A DNA stretch of 64,000 nucleotides from Mangifera indica. Its lineage: Eukaryota; Streptophyta; Magnoliopsida; Sapindales; Anacardiaceae. Where the stretch lies: contig NC_058147.1 of the NCBI RefSeq assembly GCF_011075055.1, positions 9,734,001 through 9,798,000 on the forward strand, written 5' to 3'. The translations under genes were made by a program, and so were the position numbers. Below, in pieces: positions 24,109 to 37,090 of the stretch. The notes beneath the pieces are model-generated. The model was not told where the DNA came from, did no database searches, and saw only the letters and a program-made list of their open reading frames with translations. Every line of letters starts with the position of its first letter. Position 1 is the first letter of the stretch.

Positions 24109-27100
24109 TCAAAGTCGCCTCAACGCAAGGTAAGCCAGTAATCTATATCCCACAAACATAAAAAACAACACTCCAACACTCACCACAGGGCTAATTTGCC
24201 CCATGATATCCTCTTCAACAAACTTGCAATTCACATTTTCGATGCCCCCGCCTTTTGATCCATGGCGTAACGAGCATCCCAAACGAGATGAAATGTTCTT
24301 CCCGTCGCCATATTGAACGTTGATCAGCAGCCGATAGGCGTAAAAAGTGGTCGAAATGTACTTGGTCCAAGCCATACATGAGGGCATTTTGTGAACGTAA
24401 TACCCTCCTGAGAGAACAAACGCTAGCATTGTGACAGTGACAATGGTTGAAGCTTGTTTAGCGTCCATGATAATGGCTCCTAAAGCGAGGCCAAGGCCCT
24501 GAGAAACAAGCACGTATCCCAGAAGAACCAAAAGGGTTAGCAGAAAAGATTCGAATTCATGCTTTAGGCCAGTCATCCAGTAGGTCACAGAGAGGAAAAC
24601 TATGGGGAGAATGAGGTCCATGGGCAAGTCACCGATGATTCTCGACATGAAATAGGAAGAAAGAGTGTACATACCGGATGCCCGTTCTTTGACAAAGATT
24701 GCCCGTTCTTGAGGGAAGGCGAAAACCGAGTTAAACGAAGGCAAAACTCCCCAAAAGATGGAAATGAAGAAGAAGAGACCGAGGCGATCTTGAATTTCAA
24801 GGTAGTGAGAGTGCCACCACATCATTCCTGCTAATAGCGAAGCTGAGATTACTTGGAACACACGTAGAGCGTCGAAGGATTCATGTTTACGTTCTTTCAG
24901 GCTTCTTTGGAGGAGAATGGAGAATTGATTCAGCCAATTTGAAACGCCACCCAACGTGTAATTATTATTCTTCCCATGTCGATCAATGGATGAAGAATGG
25001 CCGCTGCCTATGAAATTTGCTTCTTTAGATTGAATATTTATAGCTTCCATGCATAGTTCTCTCACCTTTGGTGCCAATAAATTATTGTAGGAATTAACCA
25101 GAGAGAGCTTCACATTTGGCTTATCTCTTTCGGTCATTCCATCAACATGAGACACACCTGAGGATCAATTCAAAGACTACACAAGTTAATTCAAAGATTA
25201 AAGTTGATTAATTAGATTTTTTAATTATTTGATTAACAATGATTCAAAACATGTCAATAATGTAAATGATGAGAAGACAATTAGGGTTTTGTGAATATGA
25301 CCTATAAATTTTAATGTGTAATAAAGTTTTACAAATGTCGATCTAAAACTAAAAGGAGTAATGTTACATATTTCCATGTGATTAGGTATTATATTATCTT
25401 TAATCTAAAACCAACCAATCACATATGACACACATTTGTATATTCAAAGAATATGCACATAATTTTATTAAACTAAAAGAGGGGTGGATTTGTACTAGAC
25501 CTTATATGATTGTTAAGGTCTAAAAAGAAGAAGCGGAGAAGTAAAATGGTAGAAGCAACTAATGAGAAATTAATTAATTATCTTAATTAGGAAATTAACA
25601 ACTGAAAAGAATATATAAGACAGAGATAAAGATAATTAAGGTAGCTTTATAGAACACGTAAGAGAATGAATTGTTTAGTGGATTAATTGATGAAAAGATT
25701 TATTAGAATTTTATTGAACACACACGTACCCAAAATCAAAAGAGAAAAGGCAATTAGATCGACAAGGCATGGTTAGTGGAGTTGCTTTTATTTGCGGCAT
25801 AAAGGAAAGAGCAAAATAATAATACCAAAAAAATTTCAAAACCCTAATGTGATTAAGTGATTGGTTCAAAGGGAATAGTGGGGTTTGTTTGTTTTTAAAT
25901 ATTAATGTTGTTTAGATTATAAAGAGGTTAATTAAGAAATGGTTTAAGAGTTGATTAATTCGATTCGTGATTAAGTTAGTGACACTTAAAACAAAATGAG
26001 TAGCAAGGAGAGAGATAATGAATGAATATCAAAGCCCCAGAAAAAGCTGACCGATGTTGGTGGCATAGGTGGGAGTCCACTAAAGCCTTTGGTGGAAGCT
26101 ACCACTATCTATTTTACCACCACTTCATAATTTTTTTTACTATTTACTCTTTGAATTTTGAAATTTTCAATCAACCCCACGAAGGATAAAAACACTTATG
26201 ACTTTGAATATAGGAAGAAGAAGATGAATGCAGATGAGATGAAGATCAATCATTGGCATCTCTACACATGGTCACTTTCTTCAGTATTTTGCTTAATTTA
26301 ATTAATTTCTATGTTTGTTCGGGATTTTATATCTTGGGGAAGAAATTTTAATCAAAAAGTGAAGGAAAAGGGGGAGAAAGTGAAGAAAAAACTTTCAAAA
26401 TTGGACTCAAGATGTAAGTGGGACAGTTTATAGATCAAAATCAAGAAAAATAATTTGAAAAAATATGTGTAAGGCATGTGGCACAATCTTATCTTTATAT
26501 AGCCAGACTACCCAAGAACATAATATATATATATATAGTATAAATTTAATATATACTTAGATAGGGAGGGATCAATCATCAAGAGACAAGGATGCGATGT
26601 GCCACCATCTAAATCATACATTAAAATTAAATACTGTAGACATACAGCTAATTAAAATATGCTTTCTCACGCTATCAATGTCGTCACCAGTCATTCTATA
26701 CCTAATTTTTTAATTAACTCTTTTAATCTAGTATTCAACATCATGATTATTCCAATTAATTTAATTAAAAAATTAAGACAAAAGATTAATTTTTCAATTT
26801 CCCAATCCATAAATTTAATTTTTCTTCCTAAAGGGGGTGAAACATAATCTTATATTTATATTATTGAAATAATCTATTCGTCACTACCCATTTGAAATAA
26901 TTCTAAATCTAATTCTTTAATTAAAACCCGAATAATCTCTCAAAATTAATGTATGGTATAGATTAAGTAAGCATGCGTGACATCCACAGAAAATGTAGAA
27001 AGACTTTATGATGCAAATGTGTGGAACTTAATTATTCTGGAAAAAGAGTATCATGACTTTGTGAATACATGATGCAAATAAGTCAACTAAAATTGTACAA

Positions 27101-28955
27101 ACATTTACTTGTGTATAGTCACAACAAAAGTTTAATTGATGTGATCGATCCCTATAGCTCACTATTAAGATCATATATTATAAATTCTTGTAGAAAAATA
27201 TATGGTCCAGTCTCCATACCATGTTACTATCTTCATCATAATAATTTATTGTAAGGTATTTATTGGGATCCATACTTCATTTATTAAAACATTAAAAACC
27301 CGAAACACATTGGATATTTTGTAATGCTTTTTAACTAAGTGTATTATTCTAAATCTACCTTAATAATTTATTTTCATATAAAAAAATTATTGAAAAACCC
27401 ATTAAAAAATTAAATTATTTTAGTTTCGAGTATTAATATAATATTTTTGAAAGACTCATGTCTCATAGTCTAATGAAAAGGATAAAAAGGTCTAAACGTA
27501 TAAAATAAGACACGTGTACAAAAACGAGCATAATTTTCAACATTTGTTTATACATTAATTTGGTTTTTTTTTCCGGTAAGTTAATGGTAACGAATTTCAT
27601 TGTCATAAAACTATATGTTAGAAAATAAAATAAGAAATAGACAAGAAATAATAATAATGCAGCATGAGTAGGGCACAAGCCTGTTGAAAACTTTATCACA
27701 AAATATGGCTCAGAAAATTTGGGTGTTCGTAAGGGTATGGATAACTATAGATAATAATTTCAAAATAGTCAATCAGATTTCAAAATTGTCATTAAGAAAT
27801 AACATGATGAAGAGAATCAGAAGAGGAATGAAATTGTTAAAAGCTTACGTACCATTAGCAAGATCAAGGAGAAAATCAGCGGGATTCACTGGAAAAGACG
27901 GCGAGTATCCAACCGAAGCAAAATATCCCATAGCCTCACTAGCTTTACCAAAATACAGACACCTCCCTTCGCTCAGCACCAGCACTGAATTAAACATCTG
28001 AAAAACTCGGCTCGACGGTTGATGCATGGAGGTTATTATCGTTTTCCCTCTCTGTGCCAGCGACGTCAGCGTCGACACCAGCCGGTGGGCAGCCGTCGCG
28101 TCCAAACCCGACGTCGGTTCGTCGAGAATGAGTAAGCTAGGGTTTATTAACATCTCGTGAGCGATACTTACTCGCTTTCTTTCTCCGCCGGACACGCCCC
28201 GTATAAAACTGTTTCCGATTATAGTGTTTTGGCATTTCGTTAAGCCTAACTCGGTGATGACTGACTCGGCTATTGATGTTTTTTCTTGTTTTGTTAGTGT
28301 TTTTGGGAGACGGAGGAGAGAGCAGAAGATTAGGGTTTCTCGGACCGTCAGGTGAGGGTAAAGGACGTCGTCTTGAGTGACAAATCCGGTGCGTTTTGAG
28401 ATGTGTTTGAGTGGTTTTTTGTTATTGGCCAGTATTGTTCCGGTGAAGCCGTGTCCTTGGAGTCTCCCGGCTAGTACATTCAGAAGCGTTGATTTTCCAC
28501 CGCCGGAAGGGCCAAGAACGGCCAGGATTTCCCCCGGGGAAACCATACCTGTGATTCCGTTTAAAATTGTTCTCTCTTGAATGTTGGCCGTTGATCTTTG
28601 ATCAGACGATGCCAGTCCATGGTTAATCATGCGTCTGATGCTGATTCCTTTCGCTTTGCTCTCCATCTTTAATCGGTAACAAACGTCAATGAACTGCATG
28701 ACATGAGCAAAAAAAAAAAATCAAGTTTAGTTAAATTCCAATTTAATCCAAACCCAGTAGTTTTGAAAATTATCAAAAAACCCTCAAGTGAAGTCGGCTC
28801 CCACTTGAGTGATAGGATACCCTGAGAGTGATAGGATAACAAGAAGACATTAAAGAAGGGAGCTGGCCACTCGAATCTCGAGGCCTATCAGAGGGATGAT
28901 TGGGGCCGTCGGTTGAATGTCCTGAGGGAGGTTCAACAGCAGCGAAACCAGGCAT
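24109..28955 (-). CDS. ABCG25: ABCG half-size transporter, ABCG25-like (abscisic acid exporter)
   Basis: Three exons on the minus strand: 28955-28821, 28693-27853 and 25157-24109, with GT-AG introns of 127 and 2695 bp and an exact frame of 674 aa. The nucleotide-binding domain comes first: Walker [10 protein letters not shown] (106-114), Q-loop near 153, signature SGGER (214-218), Walker B LLILDEP (233-239) and H-loop His 270. The transmembrane domain occupies about 400-674, including [23 protein letters not shown] and the ending YLALRRL. The Ser-Cys-Tyr-Pro-Ile-Thr-Leu stretch just before intron 1 and the overall sequence match ABCG25 best among ABCG members I know. ABCG25 is a plasma-membrane ABA exporter working as a dimer. 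The close paralogues ABCG21 and ABCG26 cannot be fully excluded. The large intron 2 is AT-rich and shows no gene. Confidence 0.92.
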
Positions 28956-29075
28956 CTTAAGAGGAAAGAAAGCGAAGGAAAATAACGGGAAGTGAGGGAG
29001 GGGGGAGAATGTAATATTTTGATTGTTTGTAAAGGAAAGAATGAAGAGACCGGAAAGGGAAGAAGCGGGAAGGGG

Positions 29076-29086
29076 TATTTATTTAT
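29076..29086 (-). promoter_or_regulatory. Possible TATA box of the ABCG25-like gene
   Basis: On the minus strand this reads ATAAATAAATA, about 120 bp upstream of the start codon, with a purine-rich leader between. The position suits a TATA box. It is inferred from position only. Confidence 0.45.
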
Positions 29087-29145
29087 GGAAAATATAGTGG
29101 CGGAGTGGATGCTACTTTATAGGAAAATGCCCACAGCTAAAAGGG

Positions 29146-29153
29146 TCACGTGA
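29146..29153. promoter_or_regulatory. G-box/ABRE-like palindrome TCACGTGA
   Basis: A perfect palindrome with a CACGTG core, about 60 bp upstream of the possible TATA box of the ABCG25-like gene. CACGTG cores bind bZIP factors, including ABA-response factors. Confidence 0.5.
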
Positions 29154-30429
29154 CAGTTGGCAGCTTCTCAGAGAGGGTTCATGGAAAGTGTTTTGTAAAG
29201 TGCCGTACAACTTTCCCTCTTCTTTCGTTCTTAGGAAAAGGAAAGGAAAACAAAAGAAAGAGAAAGGCGACATAACAAATACATATACGTGTACAAACAA
29301 TTATTATACATGGCAAGAATGTGTATGTATAGAGGATAAAAGAGAATTCCGATTTAATACATTTTTCAAACATAAAATCATATATATTTTGGATTTTTTT
29401 TCAATCAACTAGATAGTTAATTTGTATATTGTATCACATATCAAAAATCTAATATTTTATATCATATCATAAAATATATTTTTTAAAAAAATAAAAAAAT
29501 ATAAAATTTATAATTAATATATCATTATTTTTAGAAAACATCACTACTATATTTGAAAATTTAATACTTTAATTACATTATCATTATCTCTAGAATAGTA
29601 TATTAATTAATATCAATAATATGCATTATATTATAAAATATGTTTATTGTATCGTATTAATTTGATACATTTTAAGATATGTATAATTTTTTTATACATA
29701 TTATATCATATTATAAGATACATATTATATGTCATAAGATATTGATAAATATACATTCTATTACTTAATTTTGTTGTAAATGATTGAAATAGCTTTTTGA
29801 TAAGTAGGATAATACATGTATGATGGAAACATTGTTCATCTTATTATATGAAATCCAAATACAATTAATATTTAATAATAATTATTATTTTATTTTATAG
29901 AAGAAGCATGTGTAGAGACATTAATTAGATGGTATAAACGTAACATTTTATAGCATTTGTGGGAGAATACATGTATAGCACAGAAAGCACCTGGGAACGG
30001 GAGGCAAACTGAGAACTGAGAGAGCAATTAATCACTGCTGCTTTGGGGATTTGGTATGGATGAACACCACCACCGAGCTGCTACAGCTACAAGAAGATAA
30101 TTAAGTAAAAGAGAAAGACAAAAGAGAGTTATGTGGGTAGTGGGAAGAGCTGACCACACGCCCATTATTGCACTACTGGACAGATATTTTTATCTTCAGT
30201 TCAATGAATACGAAACCCCTTTATTATTATCCTCAACAGAAGAAATATACGTTGTGCTTTTTAGCTGTTGAAATTTATCAAAGAATCTTTGAGAATAGAG
30301 ACGTGTTCATTTGAGAAGAAGGAGATGAGATGATCAGATGAGAAAATCAGCAAACTGCAAGTTTTACTACCATTTCTGTAACTGTTGTAATCGGGGAACT
30401 ACTCAACATTAATCACTGCCATCAAATTA

Positions 30430-30770
30430 TACATACATAATTTTTAAATATATAGATAATATATTTTTATATGATTAAATAATTTTAAATTAAAAAATAA
30501 TATTTATTCATATAATAATATATTATTTATACATTTAAATTATATATAAAAATTATCTATATATAATATTATTCAAAATTAATAAAATTATATATATTTA
30601 TTTTAAATACATAAATAAATATATATTATATATGTTTTTATATAATTAAATAATTTTAAATTAAAAATAAAATAATATTTATTTATATAATAATATATAT
30701 AAATATATATTTAAAATAAATATATATAATATTACTAATATAATAATAATAATAATAATAAGATAGTGAC
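30430..30770. repeat. AT-only imperfect inverted and tandem repeat, MITE-like
   Basis: The phrase ATTAAATAATTTTAAATTAAAAA followed by TAATATTTATTYATATAATAATATA occurs twice, about 170 bp apart, with TATATAT-rich inverted flanks. The same phrase recurs at 62530 and, inverted, at 61150, which suggests a dispersed MITE family. The ends could not be fixed. Confidence 0.45.
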
Positions 30771-31067
30771 ATTATTTGGGGAGTAATGTTACCGAATATA
30801 AGATAGCGGTGCCCGTCTCCCAATACTTATAAAAAGCGTTTTGTCAAACATAAGCAATACCGGGGATTGTGGCTTTTCCGGTACTACCATCCAGTGCAGA
30901 CACGTCATAACATTGTTTTAACAAGATCATTCAAAAGATTTGGCTAACGTAACAGCTCCACTTTACCGACTGTGACGTACTGCCATGCGTTTTCAGCTGC
31001 CTTCCCTTCCCGCCGTAGTGGTGGTCCCCACCCAACAAGCCTCTGTGCGTCCCACTTTGAGGGCGGT

Positions 31068-31103
31068 GACACGTGTCCACCACACGATCGCTATGGCACG
31101 TGG
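31068..31103. promoter_or_regulatory. Pair of ACGTG elements (GACACGTGTC and GGCACGTGG)
   Basis: Two CACGTG cores lie within 36 bp in a GC-richer island (about 30960-31130) that stands out from AT-rich surroundings. The first is a 10-bp palindrome containing the ABRE form ACGTGTC. They lie 2.1 kb upstream of the ABCG25-like start, so a link to that gene is possible but unproven. Confidence 0.4.
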
Positions 31104-32514
31104 TACCCACTCGCAAAACACAACAGGCTCCCCTGTCTTTCCCACTTCGTTTTGTTCTCTTCCTTTTTCTTTTAATAATTAATTTGTTATTTTAGCGAAA
31201 TTTTAAAAAATAAAAGTGCTTCTAAGTATCGTCGCTTTCTGTGCCATTAAAAGTGCTTTTGGAAAATAAATTATCATAGGTTAAGGAATTATTTCTTAAA
31301 CAATTTTCAAATAAATTATCATAGGTTAAGGAACATTCCAACAAGTGACCAGTTGGGAAGAAGCGAAAACAGGAAGAGGATGAAGCAAAGAAAGAATTGA
31401 TAAAATGAATGGTTCAGGATAGTTCATTGACGGGCTGGGAGAAGCCATTTTTGCTATAATTTCCACGGTTTTCGGGTTTGGAAAGTCGTTTATGGAAAGA
31501 TTGCGAAGGTGGTGGCTGCTTTTAACAGCTAATTTCTGGGGACATTTCCCTAACATTCATTAATTTAGGAGGACTTAATGGGGCAGTGTCAGGAAAAATC
31601 AAGGTCCTGCATTTTAAATTTCTGCCCTATGATTTTAGACTTTTACAAACGTAGGTGATGACAGATGAACGTATGATACGAGTTGCCCTAAGATATATTC
31701 TATATATTCATATAAAATTAGTAATAATTATGTAAAATCTCATTTCCATGTAAATAAAATTTAAGAGAATTTCATTAATTAAGCAATTAAGATCATTAAT
31801 TAAGCAGTTAATAGGTTCGGACAAAGCAATTAAGATCATTAATTATCTCACTTGTTATGCATCAACTAGAAAATTTCATTAATTAGTAACCTAATCTAAA
31901 TCATCCAACTGTTTTACATGTTAGTAAGTAGAATTAACATTCAAATCTTGGTTGGGTGGAATCTTCCGCATCACTTGTCCCTGTGGCTTGGCTATATCAT
32001 GGGTAGTGGCTGTCTTGTCTTCCTTTAAATGAAAATAGTCCCATATGTATAATTTGCGGTGGATGTTAGTCTATCTAACCTTATCTTAAATTAGTTGGTG
32101 TTTAGTATCGTTGTCAGGGAGTTAAATTCGAATTTGATTATAGTACCAAGACTCAAAATCAATCAAATTAATATTATTTTAATGCATACTAATCAATACA
32201 ATATCGTTTTAATCGATTAATTTGAATCAAACTTTTTTAGGATTACGAACTTGGTGAATTGATCACTCTTTAAGCTCGAGCTTGACAGTACAAAATCCTT
32301 ACACTTAAGCTCGAGTTTGAGCTTATCTAAGTTAAGCTTGAGCCAACTCAGTTCGAATCACCTCATGTATAATTGAACATATAATTATGAAATTTAGTTA
32401 GCCTAATGAATTAATCAAAGCCATTTGCCATTAGAGGTAGATTCAATTCAATCAAATCAAGTCAGAACAAGGCTTAGTAGATTGAAGGGTTATAAGGAAG
32501 ATATTAGAGTTTGT

Positions 32515-33770
32515 TAATTATTAGATTAAAGATATTATAGTTTCTCTCACAACTATAAACCCAATATTTTAAGTAAGAGCAAAAGTAGTGGGGCTTGAAA
32601 ATGGTTAGCTTTTTATGGTAGAGGCATCATTACCATCACCCACGCAAAAAAATGAGATTGATGACAAAAAGATATTAATAATTATAATGGTTAACTATTT
32701 CAAGATTTTTTGAAGATTTTGGTGAAATTTTAATGAGTGGAACATAAATGTTTGGACATAGAGAAAGTGATATTTTAAAGAAAGCAACAAAATTTGTATG
32801 AAAGGAGAATTATACGTCAAATATGACAATCATTCCTCTTTTTAACGATTAGACTTTATTTTCACTGTTAGGTTGGACTTCCTTATTTGTTGATAAAAGA
32901 GTCTGTTGAAAATCATAAATGCTTTTCATTTTTTTTTTATTTGGTAATATTTCATAACTGTTTATTAAATTGTAAACTTCAACTTGCAAATTACAATAGT
33001 ACCAAAATATATCAAATTCCTCATTTCAAGAAATTGTTGTCTTAAGAAGACATCAAGTGTATATTCTGTGTTTGCCCTCGTATGAGATCTTATAAATTAT
33101 AAACCAGTTACAATACTATACTAATCTTTCGTAAGAGATCAGGTTGAAAAGAGTGAGTGACAAAGATAAAACCCAAATCAGTCTATTGTCATTTGAGTCA
33201 TTGATAATACGCCAAATGGCTATTTCCCACCCAAAGTTTGATGAGATGACACATTTATACTTTTAAGTTTTAAAAAATTGTTATCTATTTTCGTTAACAA
33301 ATTTTGTTTGGTTTTTTAGAAATAACTATTATAACTTTTATTAAACTATTTTAACACTTAATATAAATGCCAAATTATTAATATATTTTACTAATTCAAA
33401 ATTTTAAAAGTTAAATTTTTAAAAATATTAAAAATTTAATCAATCTTAAAATGTTGCATTTTGTTCAATTTATTGAAGGTGTAACTATCATTTTTTAAAC
33501 TATTGAGGGGTATATTATAAATTTAAAAATTACAAGTTCACCTCAAACTTTTTCAAATTTCTTAGAAAACCCTTAATAATTCATTGACACTCTCAACATT
33601 TTTAAAAAATTACAATTCACTCCGAAAACATTTGTCATTTTACAAAAAAAAAAATAGAATAAAAAGCATATACAAAATGACATTTTTATCCTTTCACTTA
33701 ACAAAATTTACTAATGAAAGTAAATGAGAGATGAGAATTTAGGTTTTTAAAATTTATAATGTAGAAATTT
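32515..33770. repeat. Module A, copy 1
   Basis: Starts near TATTAGATTAAAGATATTATAGTTT and includes AATGAGATTGATGACAAAAAGATATTAATAA and ACGATTAGACTTTATTTTCACTGTTAGG. It carries the left end of a GCCAAATG-type MITE at 33214. It aligns with 35108-36205, 37091-38540 and 51735-53145. Non-coding and unclassified. The MITE is cut off where module B begins. Confidence 0.75.
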
Positions 33771-35107
33771 ATTTTACATGATAATTATAATTTAAAACAA
33801 TTATGAAATCACTTTACCTTTATTAATTTGTGTCTTATTGTAATCAAAACCACAATTATCTTGGTGCGATTCTCTTGGGAATATTCTTCATATTTATTTT
33901 GGTAGGATTCTCTATCCAAACTCTCCCTTTTTGTCAATCCTCTTTGAACATGCTTAATTAATTATAAATTAAATTTCTTAAGCTTTCCTTGTCTTTTTTT
34001 TTAATCTTTGTATTGGATTATGTTCCCCTTTATATCTTGATAATTTTATTTTTTCAAATATTTTTCTATTATAAAATAAAAAAACTTATGTGCTGAGTTG
34101 TAGTCTTGTAGATTGTAATAAATATAATAAAAGGAAAATGAATGAAGTCAAATCTATAAATTTAATATAAATACAATATTAATAAAAAAATAAAACTAAA
34201 TTTATTTTAAGAGTGAAGTCACTAGCCCCCACTCATCACTAAGTAAATTTGTTCTGATTAATGGTTTACTGATGGAATTTTTTTCATTTTTTTTAATCTT
34301 TAGACAAAAGCAAGCCATTCCAAAAAAATAAAAATGTGGTTTGAGAAAAAGGTAGGTCAAATGGGCATTGAATTTATTAATATAAATCACACAATATTTA
34401 TTTATTTTAAAGATGTTTCAAAAGAACTTTTAATTTTTTATAAACAAATAGTTTTTATGCATATGAAAATCATTTAAAAAGTTCAACAATAAACTTGGAC
34501 CTCAACTCCCACTCCCACTGTCTCTTTATAGGTGTCCCAATGACTAAATTGTACAGTATTATTTGCAAAATTGTACAAAAGAAGATGGATTTTAGTGCCA
34601 CATACTTTGTTTCATTATTTTGGGTTAGGTTATTTATTATGGTTTTGATTAGTCCCTTACTTCACTGTATTTTTATTTATAATTTGTTATATAACCTAAG
34701 TTTGGCTGCCTCTTGTCAAGCAAAATTGTACACAGTAGTTCGCAAAATTTGTTTTAAAGAAAATGAATTTTAGTATCACATATTATTTTACGATACTAAA
34801 ATTCATTGGAAAATTATGACATCATATTTTCAACTAATTTTTTGATTAAATCTAGTTTGTTATAGTGATTAAATGTTGTCTCTCTCTCTCACACACACGT
34901 TTTTAAATAATTTTAATTTCATATTTTTTGTAAATAATTAATTCAAAATTTGATAGAAATTTTGTTATAACATAACTTGCAATAAAAAATGCTTCTTGGG
35001 TTTTGGCCTTTGCACATATATGTCAACATCTCTTCTATGCATCTCATATCACTTAAAGATACTAAAATGTAATTAGTTAAATAAAATATGAACTTTTTAA
35101 GTTTTCA
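33771..35107. repeat. Module B, copy 1
   Basis: Runs from TTTTACATGATAATTATAATTTAAAAC to the segment TATGTCAACATCTCTTCTATGCAT. It aligns with 36206-37090 (left part missing) and 50180-51570. It contains a CT/CA microsatellite at about 34879-34898. No coding signal is visible. Confidence 0.75.
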
Positions 35108-36205
35108 CCTACACCCACTCGATAGTGGGTTGAACTATTAGAGTAAAGATGCTATAGTTTCTTTTACAAATATAAGAACCTTTTGAGTAAGAGCAAAAGT
35201 AGGAGGGCTTGAAAAGTGGTTAGCTTTTTAAGGTAGAGACAAAATCACCATCACCCACACAAAAAATGAGATTGATGGCAATAAGATATTAATAATTGTA
35301 GATATTAATTATTTCAAGATTTTATGAGATTCTGTTGAAATTTTAATGAGTGGAACATAAATGTTTGGACACAAGGAAAGTGATATTTTAAAGAAAAGCA
35401 ACAAAGCTTGTATGAAAAGAAAATTATATGTCAAATATGACAATCGTTCCTCTTTTTAACGATTAGACTTTATTTTCACTGTTAGGTTAGACTTCTGTAT
35501 TTGTTGACAAAAGAGTTTATTGAAAATCATAAATGCTTTTCATTTGTTTTTTTTTTTTTTTGTTTATTTGGTAATATTTCATAACTGTTTATTAAATTGT
35601 AAACTTTAGCTTGCAAGTTACAATAGTACCAAAATATCTCAAATTCATCGTTTCAAGAAATTGTTGTCTTAAGTATACATCAAGTGTATATTCTGTGTTT
35701 GCCCTCATATGATTTCAAACTATTAAGGGGTATATTATAATTTAAAAAATTTCAAGTTACAATAGTGTATATTTTTAAACTATTAAGGGGTATATTATAA
35801 TTTTAAAAATTTCAAGTTCACCTCAAACTTTTTCAAATTTCTTCAAAAACCCTTAATAATTCATTGACACTCTTAAAATTTTTAAAAAAGTATAATTCAC
35901 TCCTAAAACATTTGTCATTTTAAAAAGAAAAAATAAAATAAAAAACATATACAAAATGACATCCTTATGCTTTCACTTAACAAAATTTTATAACGAAAGT
36001 AAATGAGAGATGAGAATTTAGGCTTTTAAAATTTAAAATGTAAGACTTTATTGGTTCAACAAACGTGAGGGGGGACATAGTCTTTTGGCCTTATAAATAT
36101 GCCAATGGGTTTGTAAATTTGGAATTTCATTTGGGTACGCTTTTGTGGCATTCTAGACCTTGTGGGGAAAAGATAGTTTCATTGCTATATTTACGTAATC
36201 ATGTT
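35108..36205. repeat. Module A, copy 2 (internally deleted)
   Basis: Same start as copy 1. Material between about 35710 and 35720 is missing, including the left end of the internal MITE. The right end keeps the GTCTTTTGGCC terminus and the AAATATGCCAATGGG flank. Confidence 0.75.
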
Positions 36206-36839
36206 TTTTTCATTCTTTGTATTGGATTATGTTCCCCTTTATATCTTGATAATTTTATTTTTTCAAATATTTTTCTATTATAAAATAAAAAAACTTATGA
36301 GCTGAGTTGTAGTCTTGTAGATTGTAATAAATATAATAAAAGGAAAATGAATGAAGTCAAATCTATAAATTTAATATAAATACAATATTAATTAAAAAAT
36401 AAAACCAAATTAATAAATTTATTTTAAGAGTGAAGTCACTAGCCCCCCACTCATCACTAAGTAAATTTGTTCTGATTAATGGAATGCATAAAAGTCTTTT
36501 TTAATTGTTTTACTGATGGAATTTTCTTCATTGACATTTTTTTTCATTTTTTTAATCTTTAGACAAAAGCAAGCCATTCCAAAAAAATAACATTGTGGCT
36601 TGAGAAAAAGGTAGGTCAAATGGGCATTGAATTTATTAATATAAATCACACAATATTTATTTATTTATTTTAAAGATGTTTCAAAAGAACTTTTAATTGT
36701 TTATAAATAAATATTTTTTATGCATATGGAAATCATTTAAAAGTTCAACAATAAACTTGGACCTCAACTCCCACTGTCTCTTTATAGGTGTCTCAACTAA
36801 TTTTTTGATTGAGTCTAGTTCGTTATAGTGATTAAGTGC

Positions 36840-36871
<32 letters not shown>

Positions 36872-37090
36872 ATTTTTAAATAATTTTAATTTCATATTTT
36901 TCGTATATAATTAAGTCATAAATTTGATAGAAATTTTGTTATAACATATCTTGCAATCAAAAATGCTTATTGGGTTTTGGCCTTTGCACACATATGTCAA
37001 CATCTCTTCTATGCATATCATATTACTTAAAAATACTAAGATGTAATTAGTTAAATAAAATGTGAGCTTCTTAAGTTGTTAAGGATGTTA
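36206..37090. repeat. Module B, copy 2 (left-truncated)
   Basis: Begins inside module B at TTCTTTGTATTGGATTATG and ends as copy 1 does. It contains a (CT)n(CA)n tract at about 36839-36868. Confidence 0.75.

Larger units (their letters stand above)
28956..32514. other. Upstream region of the ABCG25-like gene; no gene recognised
   Basis: It begins with a purine-rich leader (28956-29060) and the promoter-like motifs listed separately. It passes through very AT-rich DNA (29370-29900 and 30430-30770), then a GC-richer island at 30960-31130. A short direct repeat of ATTAATTAAGCAATTAAGATC type lies at about 31770-31850. A degenerate run of AAGCTCGAG units lies at 32270-32350. Open frames are short and unrecognised. 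Confidence 0.5.
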
